DNA from: Bradyrhizobium zhengyangense
GTDB taxonomy: Bacteria; Pseudomonadota; Alphaproteobacteria; Rhizobiales; Xanthobacteraceae
Direction: 5' to 3'
NCBI RefSeq assembly: GCF_022012435.1
Contig: NZ_JAKLUA010000017.1
Location: 1-64,000 of the forward strand
DNA: 64,000 nucleotides
Position numbers and translations under genes: made by a program. Of this stretch, positions 43,021 through 51,205 are shown in pieces (position 1 is the first letter of the stretch; the number at the start of each line of letters is the position of its first letter). The notes beneath the pieces are model-generated. The model ran no database searches. It worked only from the letters and a program-made list of their open reading frames with translations, and was not told the DNA's origin.

Positions 43021-43316
43021 GCCGGGCGATCCTCCAGGTGATGATCCGTGGGCGCGTTCAGGGCGTGGGCTATCGGGCCTGGGTCGAATATCAGGCCAGC
43101 GCGAGCGGCCTCGAAGGCTGGGTTCGCAATCGCCGCGACGGCAGCGTCGAGGCGCTGTTCGCGGGGGCGCCGAAGCATGTTGCCGACATGGTCGCGCTGT
43201 GCCGCCACGGCCCGCCGTCATCGCGCGTGGACAGCGTGACCAGCGAGACCGCCAGCGTCGATGAGCTGAACCTGCGCCGGGCAGGGGAAGCATTCTCGGT
43301 TTTGCCGACGGTGTAG
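43017..43316 (+). CDS. acyP: Acylphosphatase
   Basis: This 99-residue alpha/beta enzyme hydrolyses acyl phosphates. The active-site loop is RGRVQGVGYR with catalytic Arg20, and Asn38 is in WVRNRRDG; both are present. Typical length is 90-100. It starts four bases inside the previous gene (ATGA overlap) and is convergent with the following hybrid kinase. An imperfect stem at about 43338-43354 may act as a terminator. Confidence 0.95.
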   Translation: MSRAILQVMIRGRVQGVGYRAWVEYQASASGLEGWVRNRRDGSVEALFAGAPKHVADMVALCRHGPPSSRVDSVTSETASVDELNLRRAGEAFSVLPTV

Positions 43317-43356
43317 GTGAGCCTGCGGTTTTCACTTCCTTCGGGGAGGTGAGCCA

Positions 43357-44877
43357 TCACCGCGGCAGCTTCGAGATCGCCTCGCTCAGTTCGTGGATCT
43401 CATACGGCTTGCGCAGGATCGGGAAGTCGCCGCGGACGCCAGCGGCGGCTTCGCTGTAGCCGCTGGCGAGCAGGATTGGCAGGTCTGGGCGCGTTTGGCG
43501 CAGGAGATGGGCAAGGCCGAGTCCGTCCATCTTGCCGGGCATGACGATGTCGGAGAAGACGAAGTCGACGCCGTTTTTCTCGAGCTCGCGTAGCGCGGAC
43601 TCGGCATCCGAAACGCGGCGCACGCTGTAGCCGAGCTGCTCCAGCAGTCCGATGCTGACGTTGGCGACATCTGGGTTGTCCTCGACCAGCAGCACCGTGC
43701 CGCTGCCGCGCGCTGGCGCCACCTCGGGCGTTTGGCTCGGTGCGGTCCCAGTTTCGCGCGGCAGCAGGATGGTGAAGGTCGTGCCCTTGCCGAGCTCGCT
43801 TGCGACCTTGATCGTGCCGCCGGCCTGATGCGCGAAGCCGTGCACCTGTGACAGGCCGAGGCCAGTGCCCTTTCCGACCGGCTTCGTCGTGAAGAACGGC
43901 TCGAAGATCTTGTCGACGACGTCGGAAGGGATGCCGAGCCCGGTATCGGCGACGGTGATGGCGACGTATTCGCCGCTATGGAGCGGATCGTCGAGGATGA
44001 TGTTGTGCGCGCCGATCGTCACCGTGCCGCCGTCGGGCATCGCATCGCGCGCGTTGATGACGAGATTGAGCAGCCCCGTCTCGAACTCCGAGACGTCGGC
44101 CTTGACCGGCCAGACGTCACGCTCGATGTCGAAGGCCAGGCGAACGGCGCTGCCGACGCCGGCGTAAAGCACTTCGCGGATCGCCTCGATGCGGTCAGCC
44201 AAGCGGATAGCCTGCGGATTGACGCTCTGCCGCCGCGCGAAGGTCAGGAGTTGGCCCGTCAGCGCGGCGCCGCGCTTGGCGGCCGTCTCGATCGCCGAGA
44301 TTGCCCGCTGGAACCTGGAATCGTCGGGATCGCCCTTCTTGAGGATGTGAAGGCTGCCGGTGATGATCATCAAGAGATTGTTGAAGTCGTGTGCGACGCC
44401 GCCGGTGAGCTGGCCGAGCGCATCGAACTTCTGCGACTCCGCGAGCTGCGTCTGCATCGCGTCGAGCTTCAGCTGCGTGTTGCGGCGCTCAGTGATGTCG
44501 CGCGTGATCTTGGCGAAGCCGACCAGGGTTCCGTCCTCATAGATCGGGTCGATCACCACGCTGGCCCAGAAGAAGGTGCCATCCTTGCGGACGCGCCAGC
44601 CTTCCTCCTCATAGCGGCCCTGGTCGCGCGCGATGCCGAGCGCACGGGCGGGCCTGCCCTTGGCCCGATCGGTCTCGGTATAGAAGCGCGAGAAATGCTG
44701 GCCGAGAATCTCGTCGGGCGAATAGCCCTTGATCCGCTCGCCGCCGATGTTCCAGCTCGTGATGATCCCGTTGGGATCGAGCATGTAGAGCGCGTAGTCC
44801 GCGACTCCTTCAACCAACAGCCGGAAACTCCGTTCGCTTTCGAACAAGTCTCTCTGTTGACTGGATTTTTTGACCAT
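43357..44877 (-). CDS. Hybrid histidine kinase with one PAS domain and receiver
   Basis: This 506-residue soluble kinase has a PAS domain (about 12-130), a HisKA domain with His163 (GGVAHDFNNLLM), a HATPase domain (about 265-375, NLVINARDAMPDGG and GTGLGLSQVHG), and a C-terminal receiver with Asp443 (FVFSDIVMPGKMDG). It closely parallels the 825-residue kinase at 36040 but has one PAS domain. I chose ATG 44877 because it is preceded by GAGGCGGGG; an earlier start would add 39 residues of low similarity. It is divergent from the GbsR/MarR gene. Confidence 0.92.
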   Translation of the reverse strand: MVKKSSQQRDLFESERSFRLLVEGVADYALYMLDPNGIITSWNIGGERIKGYSPDEILGQHFSRFYTETDRAKGRPARALGIARDQGRYEEEGWRVRKDGTFFWASVVIDPIYEDGTLVGFAKITRDITERRNTQLKLDAMQTQLAESQKFDALGQLTGGVAHDFNNLLMIITGSLHILKKGDPDDSRFQRAISAIETAAKRGAALTGQLLTFARRQSVNPQAIRLADRIEAIREVLYAGVGSAVRLAFDIERDVWPVKADVSEFETGLLNLVINARDAMPDGGTVTIGAHNIILDDPLHSGEYVAITVADTGLGIPSDVVDKIFEPFFTTKPVGKGTGLGLSQVHGFAHQAGGTIKVASELGKGTTFTILLPRETGTAPSQTPEVAPARGSGTVLLVEDNPDVANVSIGLLEQLGYSVRRVSDAESALRELEKNGVDFVFSDIVMPGKMDGLGLAHLLRQTRPDLPILLASGYSEAAAGVRGDFPILRKPYEIHELSEAISKLPR

Positions 44878-44994
44878 TACGGACCCCGCCTCGACGGGGG
44901 CAAACGTCCTGAAGGGCGTTTGGTTCCCGCTTTCTGGGACGTTTTTAGGCAAATATTGCGGACGGTATGCAGGAGGCAAGGCTTCCAACGGCAC

Positions 44995-45024
44995 TTGACA
45001 CGCAATCGCACATGTCAGATATTT
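44995..45024 (+). promoter_or_regulatory. Sigma-70 promoter for a leaderless regulator mRNA
   Basis: TTGACA (44995-45000), 17 bp, then GATATT (45018-45023; an ATATTT variant is 45019-45024). The predicted start of transcription falls at about 45030, on the ATG of the GbsR/MarR gene. Confidence 0.65.
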
Positions 45025-45041
45025 CTGTTATGACAGAAATA
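45020..45041. promoter_or_regulatory. Perfect 9-bp inverted repeat over -10 and start codon
   Basis: TATTTCTGT (45020-45028), TATG, then ACAGAAATA (45033-45041) is a perfect dyad. It covers the -10 box, the predicted +1 and the start codon of the MarR-type regulator, a good position for autorepression. Confidence 0.65.
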
Positions 45042-45587
45042 ACCGGAAAGAAGAAACTCCCCGCCGCGGTTGAGCGCTTCATCCTGCATTGGGGCGACAT
45101 GGGCGATCAGTGGGGTGTCAACCGCTCGGTCAGCCAGATCCACGGGCTGCTCTATCTCGCCGAGGCGCCGATGACGGCGGAGGACATCGCCGACACGCTC
45201 GGCATGGCCAGGTCCAACGTCTCCAATTCGCTGAAGGAGCTGCTCGCCTGGAACCTGATCCGGCGCGTGCCGATCCTCGGCGATCGCCGCGATCACTACG
45301 AGGCGGAGACCGACATCTGGGAGGTCGCAGCCCGCATTGCGGCGCGACGCAAGGAGCGCGAGCTCGATCCTGCGATCACTGCGCTGCGGGCCTGCGTGAC
45401 CGATGCGGCCGACGATCCGACCATCAATCCGGTCGCGAGCAAACGGCTGAAGGAGATGCTCGCCTTCACCGAGCTCGCCGACCACTGGTTCATGCAGATG
45501 CTGAAAGTGCCCCGGCCACGGGTGGTCGCCTTGATGCGGCTTGGCGAGAAGATCGCCAACCTGCTGCCGCTGGGCAAGGCCAAATAG
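45030..45587 (+). CDS. GbsR/MarR-type transcriptional regulator
   Basis: This 185-residue winged-helix protein has an N-terminal helix (AVERFILHWGDMGDQWGVNR), then LLYLAEAPMTAEDIADTL and the recognition helix MARSNVSNSLKELLAWNLI, as in GbsR/OpuAR-type MarR regulators. The start ATG 45030 lies inside an inverted repeat and at the predicted transcription start; earlier in-frame ATGs at 44967 and 45012 fall in the promoter. It is followed at 16 bp by DUF4166 and TIGR01777 genes, which it probably controls. Confidence 0.9.
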   Translation: MTEITGKKKLPAAVERFILHWGDMGDQWGVNRSVSQIHGLLYLAEAPMTAEDIADTLGMARSNVSNSLKELLAWNLIRRVPILGDRRDHYEAETDIWEVAARIAARRKERELDPAITALRACVTDAADDPTINPVASKRLKEMLAFTELADHWFMQMLKVPRPRVVALMRLGEKIANLLPLGKAK

Positions 45588-45603
45588 GTGTGAGGAGGGT
45601 GCG

Positions 45604-46269
45604 ATGACGTCGGCAAGATTATCAGGCTCCAACGCACCAACTTCCGCTCACATCAAACTGCTCGATGACCGCCGCTTCCGTTCGCTACTGTCGGACGAGG
45701 ATTGGGGCCGATTGCCGCTTGCAACCTGGCGGCGTTTTTCAAAACGCGTCGCCGATGGCGACAGCGTAGTCTATGTCGGCGTGGTCGACGAGGTCGTCTT
45801 CAGCGACATCGGCTGGTGGTTTGCGCAAGCCGCGCGCCTGATCGGCGGGCCACTTCCCACGGGGCGTGACACCGGCGTGCCGATGATCGTGACTGTCACC
45901 GAGGACGGTGTGACAGGCGGTCAGACCTGGACCCGCATCTGCGCGCGCAAGCGCGGCTTTCCACAGGTGATCCATTCGGCCAAGCGTTTCGCCGGCCCGA
46001 CCAGGCTGGAGGAATATGTTGGCTTCGGCGTCTCCATGGCCCTGCGCATCGCCGTCGAAGGCGAGGCGCTGACCTTCCGCAGTGCAGGCTACGGCCTGCA
46101 GCTCGGGCGCCTCTGGATCCCGCTGCCGCAATGGCTCACGCCGGGTGACCTCACCGTGACGCACAGCGATCTCGGCGAGGGCGCCTTCCGCTTCACCCTC
46201 GATGTCATTCATCCACGTTACGGCGCGCTGATCCACCAGTCCGCCTTGTTCAGGGAGGCCGTATCATGA
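45604..46269 (+). CDS. DUF4166 domain protein
   Basis: In this 221-residue protein the C-terminal part (about 105-221) has the DUF4166 pattern, with GGQTWTRICARKRGFPQVIHSAK and FTLDVIHPRYGALIHQSALFRE. I see no signal peptide or transmembrane helix. GAGGAGGG precedes ATG 45604. It overlaps the start of the TIGR01777 oxidoreductase gene by four bases (ATGA at 46266-46269). The family is often paired or fused with TIGR01777 proteins; its function is unknown. Confidence 0.88.
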   Translation: MTSARLSGSNAPTSAHIKLLDDRRFRSLLSDEDWGRLPLATWRRFSKRVADGDSVVYVGVVDEVVFSDIGWWFAQAARLIGGPLPTGRDTGVPMIVTVTEDGVTGGQTWTRICARKRGFPQVIHSAKRFAGPTRLEEYVGFGVSMALRIAVEGEALTFRSAGYGLQLGRLWIPLPQWLTPGDLTVTHSDLGEGAFRFTLDVIHPRYGALIHQSALFREAVS

Positions 46270-47702
46270 CGGCGCTGTTGTGGACGCTCATAGCCATCCA
46301 AATCGTGATGGGCGTATTCGACACCTTTTATCACCACGAGTTCACCGAGCGCCTCGCCTGGCGTCCGTCGCAGCGCTTCGAGCTGAAGCTGCACGGCATC
46401 CGCAACATGTTTTATGCGCTGCTGTTCCTCATACTCGGCTGGCTCGAGGCCTATGGCGTGCTGGCGCTGCTGATCGTCGCCGTGCTGGTTGCCGAGATCG
46501 TCATCACGCTGATGGATTTCGTCGAGGAGGATTTGAGCCGCAAGCTGCCGCCGAGCGAGCGGATCAATCACACGTTGCTCGCGATCAATTACGGCGCCAT
46601 CCTGGTGCTGCTGTTGCCGGTGCTGATCGGCTGGGCGATGCAGCCCATCGGTGTAGCGGTCGTGAATCAGGGCCTGCTCAGCATCGCCGCGACCGCCTGC
46701 GCGGTCGGCGCGGCGCTCTGCGGTCTCAGGGATTTTGCCGCGATGCGCCGCCTTGGCCGCATGCGAAGCGTTCCCGCGGACGATCTCGTCGAAAAGCTGC
46801 CTGGCCGCAAGACCGTATTGATAACAGGCGCCACCGGCTTCATCGGCAGCCGCCTTGCGGCAAGCCTCAGCGGAGCAGGGCACCACGTCATCGCGCTGAT
46901 CCGCAACCCAGCCAAAGCCGAGATACTGCCGCCGCCGGTGACGCTGATCACTGGCCTCGATCAGCTCACAGCCGACACGCATATCGACGCCATCGTCAAT
47001 CTCGCCGGCGAGCCGATCGGCAACGGCCTGTGGACCGAGGCCAAGCGCGCAAAGATCATCGGCTCGCGCGTCGATATGACCGGCGAGGTCGTCAAGCTGA
47101 TCGCGCGGCTCGAACGCAAGCCGGAGGTGCTCGTCAGCGGCTCCGCGATCGGCTGGTATGGCCTGTGGGCGGATCAGGTGCTGACCGAGTCCGCAAAGTC
47201 TCACGCCTGCTTCAGCCACGAGCTGTGCGCGGCCTGGGAGAAAGCGGCGCGGCCGGCGGAGGAGCTCGGCGTCCGTGTTGTCAATCTGCGTATCGGCCTC
47301 GTGCTCGGCACGGAAGGCGGCTTCATCACGCGCATGCTGACGCCGTTCGAGTTCGGGCTCGGCGGACCGCTCGGGACGGGGCGGCAATGGATGTCGTGGA
47401 TCGAGCGGGACGATCTCATTCGCCTGATCGCCTACGTGATGGCGACGCCGGATCTCGTCGGGCCCGTCAACGCGACGGCGCCAATCCCAGTCACCAACGC
47501 AAAGTTCACCGAGGAGCTCGGTCGTCGCCTGCATCGGCCTGCGGTGTTCCGCATTCCTGGCGGCCTCTTGCGCCGGATCGGCGGCGGGTTTGCCGACGAG
47601 CTGCTGCTCGGCGGTCAGCGCGTGCTGCCGAACAAGGCGCTGAGCCGCGGCTTTGTGTTCCGGCATGAGACGCTGCGTAGCGCATTCGAGGCGATATTGT
47701 GA
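46266..47702 (+). CDS. TIGR01777 family oxidoreductase with N-terminal membrane domain
   Basis: This 478-residue protein has an N-terminal membrane domain of about four helices (residues 1-165, starting MTALLWTLIAIQIVMGVFDTFYHHEF). The C-terminal Rossmann domain has TVLITGATGFIGSRLA (about 180-195), NLAGEPI, GSRVDMT, GSAIGWYG and RIGLVLG, all typical of the YfcH/SulA-like TIGR01777 family (NAD-dependent epimerase-like). The fused membrane domain contains histidines that may bind metal or haem. It is coupled to DUF4166 and followed by an atypical membrane gene. Confidence 0.9.
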   Translation: MTALLWTLIAIQIVMGVFDTFYHHEFTERLAWRPSQRFELKLHGIRNMFYALLFLILGWLEAYGVLALLIVAVLVAEIVITLMDFVEEDLSRKLPPSERINHTLLAINYGAILVLLLPVLIGWAMQPIGVAVVNQGLLSIAATACAVGAALCGLRDFAAMRRLGRMRSVPADDLVEKLPGRKTVLITGATGFIGSRLAASLSGAGHHVIALIRNPAKAEILPPPVTLITGLDQLTADTHIDAIVNLAGEPIGNGLWTEAKRAKIIGSRVDMTGEVVKLIARLERKPEVLVSGSAIGWYGLWADQVLTESAKSHACFSHELCAAWEKAARPAEELGVRVVNLRIGLVLGTEGGFITRMLTPFEFGLGGPLGTGRQWMSWIERDDLIRLIAYVMATPDLVGPVNATAPIPVTNAKFTEELGRRLHRPAVFRIPGGLLRRIGGGFADELLLGGQRVLPNKALSRGFVFRHETLRSAFEAIL

Positions 47703-47711
47703 GGTGATGTC

Positions 47712-48125
47712 ATGGCTTGCGCCGCATGTCCTCGTGCTCTTAACGGCTGGTTTCGCGGATGCCTGGCGGCAACTGCGACATTGGGAGTGTTGCCGTTTCT
47801 CGCCACAATTCTGTCTCTTCCAGATCGAGGCTTTCCCGATGGATTAGCTCCTATCGTCGCCCTGGTCTTGTTTGCCTTACCAATCGCATTGATCCTCACC
47901 TGCCTGCTGAGCGGGATGCCATCAGCGCTTGTGATATGGCTCGGTGAGTCATTTCGAGTTCGCTCAGTGCTATTCTACGCGGCCGCCGGCGCCGCGATGG
48001 GCGCCTTGATTGCGAACGGCATCTTCGGGACTCTCGTTGAGATGGATGCGCTGTTTGCGTTGGCCGGATGTCTGGCCGGGGTCGCCTATTGGTCTACTGC
48101 GGGAAGGGACGCGGGCGCTAGTTAG
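47712..48125 (+). CDS. Hypothetical small membrane protein with atypical codon use
   Basis: The product has 137 residues with about four hydrophobic segments (near 18-35, 45-70, 74-92 and 98-125), and cysteines at the N-terminus (CAACPR). No family is recognised. Codons rare in this high-GC genome occur repeatedly (TTA twice, CTA, ATA), unlike the flanking genes, suggesting recent acquisition. GAGGTG precedes the ATG, 10 bp after the TIGR01777 stop, so it may join that operon. It overlaps the end of the LysR gene by 8 bp on the other strand. Confidence 0.7.
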   Translation: MACAACPRALNGWFRGCLAATATLGVLPFLATILSLPDRGFPDGLAPIVALVLFALPIALILTCLLSGMPSALVIWLGESFRVRSVLFYAAAGAAMGALIANGIFGTLVEMDALFALAGCLAGVAYWSTAGRDAGAS

Positions 48126-48975
48126 CTCCTGCCGCGCTCCGGAACGTCGCCGCCACCGCGCGCAGCGCCGCGAGTTTGGCGGGATCGCTGACCTTCGAAT
48201 GCAGCATCACCTTCGAGCTGCCGAGTTTCGGCAGCTTGTGCGCAGGCCCGATGTCGATCAGTCCGGCCGGAGCAATCCGCCGCGCCAGCGGTGCAATCGC
48301 AAGACCGGCCAGCGCGGCCGCGACCACCGCTGTCACGCCGCCGCCGACGAAACGCTCGCGCCAGGCGGTGCCGGTCTTGTCGAGCGCGCGCACTGCGATC
48401 GCCCGGACGCCGCAGGGCGGAGCGAGCGTTGCGAGCGGCAACGGCTCGCCCTTCGGCAGCATGAGGCGTCGGGACGCGAACCAGCCAAACTCATCCTCGG
48501 TCAGCTTCTCGCCGCCGCGGCGGCTGCCTTCCTGGCGCACGATCACCGCATCGAGCTCGCCCGCGTCATAGGCATCCTGCATCTCGCGCGAGAAGCCGAT
48601 GGTGACGGCGAGGGTGAGGTTTGACGACATCGCATGCAGCCGTTCGAGTAAGGGCACCAGCTCGGGGCCTGCGGCATGATCGGAGATGCCGAGGGAGAGC
48701 GATTGCGCGGCCGGTGCCTCGCCCGACAGCGCGCGGTCGTGTGCCGCCATCAGCGCGCGGGCGCGATCAAGGAAGTTCGCGCCTTCGGCCGTGAGCCGGA
48801 CCGCGCGCGGCGAACGCTCGACGAGACGTTTGCCCAGCAAGGTCTCGAGCCGTTGCAGCTTGAGGCTGACAGCAGCCTGGGTCGTGCCGAGCGCTTCGGC
48901 GGCACGGGTAAAGCTCTGGAGGTCGGCGACCAGCAGAAAGGCTTGGACGGTGGCGATGTCGATCGTGGCTGTCAT
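48118..48975 (-). CDS. LysR family transcriptional regulator
   Basis: This 285-residue protein has an N-terminal HTH (about 1-62, with SFTRAAEALGTTQAAVSLKLQRLE) and a C-terminal substrate-binding domain (about 90-285). It is divergent from a tautomerase gene by 112 bp, with a dyad (48983-48999) between, the classic LysR arrangement; the tautomerase is its likely target. Its last 8 bp overlap the end of the convergent membrane gene. Confidence 0.92.
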   Translation of the reverse strand: MTATIDIATVQAFLLVADLQSFTRAAEALGTTQAAVSLKLQRLETLLGKRLVERSPRAVRLTAEGANFLDRARALMAAHDRALSGEAPAAQSLSLGISDHAAGPELVPLLERLHAMSSNLTLAVTIGFSREMQDAYDAGELDAVIVRQEGSRRGGEKLTEDEFGWFASRRLMLPKGEPLPLATLAPPCGVRAIAVRALDKTGTAWRERFVGGGVTAVVAAALAGLAIAPLARRIAPAGLIDIGPAHKLPKLGSSKVMLHSKVSDPAKLAALRAVAATFRSAAGAN

Positions 48976-48982
48976 TATGAAT

Positions 48983-48999
48983 GGTTATCACTGATACCC
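48983..48999. promoter_or_regulatory. Dyad in the LysR-tautomerase intergenic region
   Basis: GGTTATCACTGATACCC is symmetric about base 48991 with 7 of 8 pairs matching (perfect core TATCA-C-TGATA). It starts 8 bp upstream of the LysR ATG and is a candidate LysR site. Confidence 0.5.
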
Positions 49000-49087
49000 T
49001 ATGAGATAAGATACCAAAATGATGCGGGAAGGTCTAGCTTTTCCCCAACGCCGCGCAAACAGCGCTGGCATCTTGAGGAGAACGACA

Positions 49088-49510
49088 ATGCCCCTGATCA
49101 CCGTGTCCTACACCACCTCCCGTCAGTCACCCTCGCTGAAGGCCGACATCGCAGGCGCCGTGTCCGAGCTCACCGCGAAAATCCTGCACAAGGATCCAAA
49201 GGTCACCGCCATCATCGTGAAGTCCGTGGACGCGGACGACTGGTTCGCCGGCGGCAAGTCGCTCGCAGACCAAAAGCTGGCCAGCTACTGGATCGACATC
49301 CATATCACCGAGGGCACCAACACCAAGGACGAGAAGGCGGCCTATCTCGCCGCGATGTTCAAGCGCATGGCCGAGATTTTGGGGCCGCTGCATCCTGAGA
49401 CGTACTTGCATGTCGACGAGGTCAAGGGCGACGCCTACGGCTTCGGCGGCCTGACCCAGGAGCGGCGCTACATTGCCGGCAAGCTCGACGTGTCGCTGAA
49501 GGCGGCGTGA
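49088..49510 (+). CDS. Tautomerase superfamily protein
   Basis: The 140-residue protein begins MPLITVSYTT, so Pro1 after Met removal is the catalytic base of the 4-oxalocrotonate tautomerase superfamily. Its length is about twice that of a 4-OT monomer. It is probably a longer member acting on aromatic-derived keto or phenylpyruvate-like enols, but the substrate is unknown. GAGGAG precedes ATG 49088. It is divergent from the LysR gene and ends near a strong hairpin. Confidence 0.88.
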   Translation: MPLITVSYTTSRQSPSLKADIAGAVSELTAKILHKDPKVTAIIVKSVDADDWFAGGKSLADQKLASYWIDIHITEGTNTKDEKAAYLAAMFKRMAEILGPLHPETYLHVDEVKGDAYGFGGLTQERRYIAGKLDVSLKAA

Positions 49511-49516
49511 GGGCAT

Positions 49517-49550
49517 CGAGCCGCGGGTGAGCCATCTCACCCGCGGCTCG
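49517..49550. terminator. Perfect 15-bp hairpin between converging genes
   Basis: CGAGCCGCGGGTGAG (49517-49531) pairs perfectly with CTCACCCGCGGCTCG (49536-49550) around CCAT. It sits between the tautomerase stop and the DnaB-like gene stop, 4 bp away. No T-run follows on either strand, so it may act as a bidirectional hairpin terminator. Confidence 0.75.
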
Positions 49551-49554
49551 TTGG

Positions 49555-50268
49555 TCAGCTTGCTGCCCGGAACTCAACCTCGGCGTTGTTGATGAAGCAG
49601 GTCTTGTCGAACAGCCTCAAGTCCAGCGGGTTCGGCAGCCTGACATCGTTGATGTCAGGGCAGGGTTTGACCATCGGGTCATAGGACCGATCGATCTGCG
49701 AGATGAAGACGACGATCAGCCCCTTGTCGCGTGCAAAGGATTTCAGCGCGCGCACCTGGACGGTGAGATCAGGGTTTTCCCGCCGCTGGTCCAGCAGTTG
49801 CAGATAATCGACCACCACGACCGTGCCACGCGGTGCCGCGGCCATCTGCTTCACGACATAATCGGCACTGATGGCATCGGAGCAATCGACCTCAAAGAGC
49901 TCACGGAATTGCGTGGGCTCCACGCCGATCGCGCGCATGCGGTTCAGCACGTCTCTCTCGGTATATTCGAGCGAGAAGAACGCGGCGCGATGGCCGTACT
50001 TCATGGCCTCCACGGCGAGTTCGAGGCTCATCAGCGTCTTGCCCTGACCGGGGCGGGCGCCGACCAGCACCAGGTCGCCCGGTTGGAGCTGCGGAAACAG
50101 CCTGATGGCCGGCGTTAATGCCGCAGCTTTCGCGGCGAGCAAGCTCCAGGCGGAAAACCCTTCCGTTGTGGCGACGCGGTCGAGCGCGTCGTGCAGCGAA
50201 ATACCTTCCTCGCGGGACAGGCGCTTTGCTTTTCGCTTGAGATGATAGATCGGTGCAGACAGCTTCAT
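49555..50268 (-). CDS. Orphan DnaB-like RecA-fold ATPase
   Basis: This 237-residue protein has a short N-terminal helical segment (1-45, with HDALDRVATTEGFSAWSLLA) in place of the DnaB N-terminal domain, then a RecA fold with Walker A GARPGQGKT (70-78) and Walker B VVVVDYLQLLD. The DnaB-family sensor ISQIDRS is present. At half the size of replicative DnaB, it cannot be that helicase. Its position is not near a replication locus. The role is unknown; it may handle nucleic acids in regulation or repair. Confidence 0.85.
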   Translation of the reverse strand: MKLSAPIYHLKRKAKRLSREEGISLHDALDRVATTEGFSAWSLLAAKAAALTPAIRLFPQLQPGDLVLVGARPGQGKTLMSLELAVEAMKYGHRAAFFSLEYTERDVLNRMRAIGVEPTQFRELFEVDCSDAISADYVVKQMAAAPRGTVVVVDYLQLLDQRRENPDLTVQVRALKSFARDKGLIVVFISQIDRSYDPMVKPCPDINDVRLPNPLDLRLFDKTCFINNAEVEFRAAS

Positions 50269-50467
50269 CGTCAGAACCTCCTGATGTGAGCAGAAAGCGC
50301 AATCCCTCCTTATGCCCGATGCTCGAACAGTCGGTCCGTTGGCTTAGTCGCCCGGCATGATCTGTACTTTCCCGGCGGAGGGGGGAGGCGTGGGCGGCAC
50401 CTGAGCCAAGCGTAACCGATTCCACGCAGCTGGAGAACGCGCACGGCGTGTCGCCAACAGGAAAGGG

Positions 50468-51205
50468 TCAGGCGGTGGCTTCCGGCAGCAGCGCGCGGGT
50501 CGGCCCGAACAGCTCCTCGAAGGCCTGCCGGAGCGCGATGTCGACGTCTTCCATGGTCACGAGCTGACCGAGATCGACCAGCGAGGTGACGCCGTAGCGG
50601 GGATCAGCCACACCGCAGGGGACGATGCCTGCAAAGTGCTCCAGCTCCGGCTCGACATTGATGGCGATGCCGTGGAACGAGACCCAGCGCTTCAGCCGCA
50701 CGCCGATCGCCGCGATCTTGTCCTCGCGCCCCTCGCCCTTGTCCGGGCGCTTCACCCAGACGCCGACCCGGTCCTCGCGCCGCTCGCCGCGGACGTTGAA
50801 GGCGGCGAGCGTCTTCAGGATCAGTTCCTCCAGGCTCGCGACATAGGCGCGAACGTCCGGCCGGCGGCGCTTGAGGTCGAGCATGATATAGGCCACCCGC
50901 TGGCCGGGCCCGTGATAGGTGAGCTGGCCGCCGCGTCCGGTCGCGAAGGTCGGGAAGCGGGGATCGAGCAGGTCGGTCTCCTTGCCTGATGTCCCTGAGG
51001 TGTAGAGCGGGGGGTGCTCAAGCAGCCAGACCAGCTCCGGTGCCTCGCCTGCTGCGATCGCGGCGACCCGCGCCTCCATGTCGGCCACAGCCTCCGGATA
51101 GGGTACCGGCGCGTCCGAGATTCGCCATTCGACGGGGGAGCCGCCTGCGGCGGAAAACGACGTCAAATCGAGCGCTTGGCGCGGGTTTTGAGGCGAATTA
51201 ACCAT
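50468..51205 (-). CDS. lipB: Octanoyl-[acyl carrier protein]:protein N-octanoyltransferase
   Basis: This 245-residue enzyme transfers octanoate from ACP to lipoyl domains. The catalytic Cys197 (GIVPCGVAD) and Lys163 (EDKIAAIGVR) are present, with the acyl-binding GRGGQLTYHGPGQ at 91-101. The N-terminal extension (about 1-25) is longer than in E. coli LipB. Its ATG (51205-51203) shares a base with the start of the divergent FliN-like gene. LipA is not in the window. Confidence 0.95.
   Translation of the reverse strand: MVNSPQNPRQALDLTSFSAAGGSPVEWRISDAPVPYPEAVADMEARVAAIAAGEAPELVWLLEHPPLYTSGTSGKETDLLDPRFPTFATGRGGQLTYHGPGQRVAYIMLDLKRRRPDVRAYVASLEELILKTLAAFNVRGERREDRVGVWVKRPDKGEGREDKIAAIGVRLKRWVSFHGIAINVEPELEHFAGIVPCGVADPRYGVTSLVDLGQLVTMEDVDIALRQAFEELFGPTRALLPEATA

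Noticed and set aside
49555..50268. Replicative DNA helicase dnaB
   Set aside because: Only half the normal length, no DnaB N-terminal domain and no replication genes nearby.
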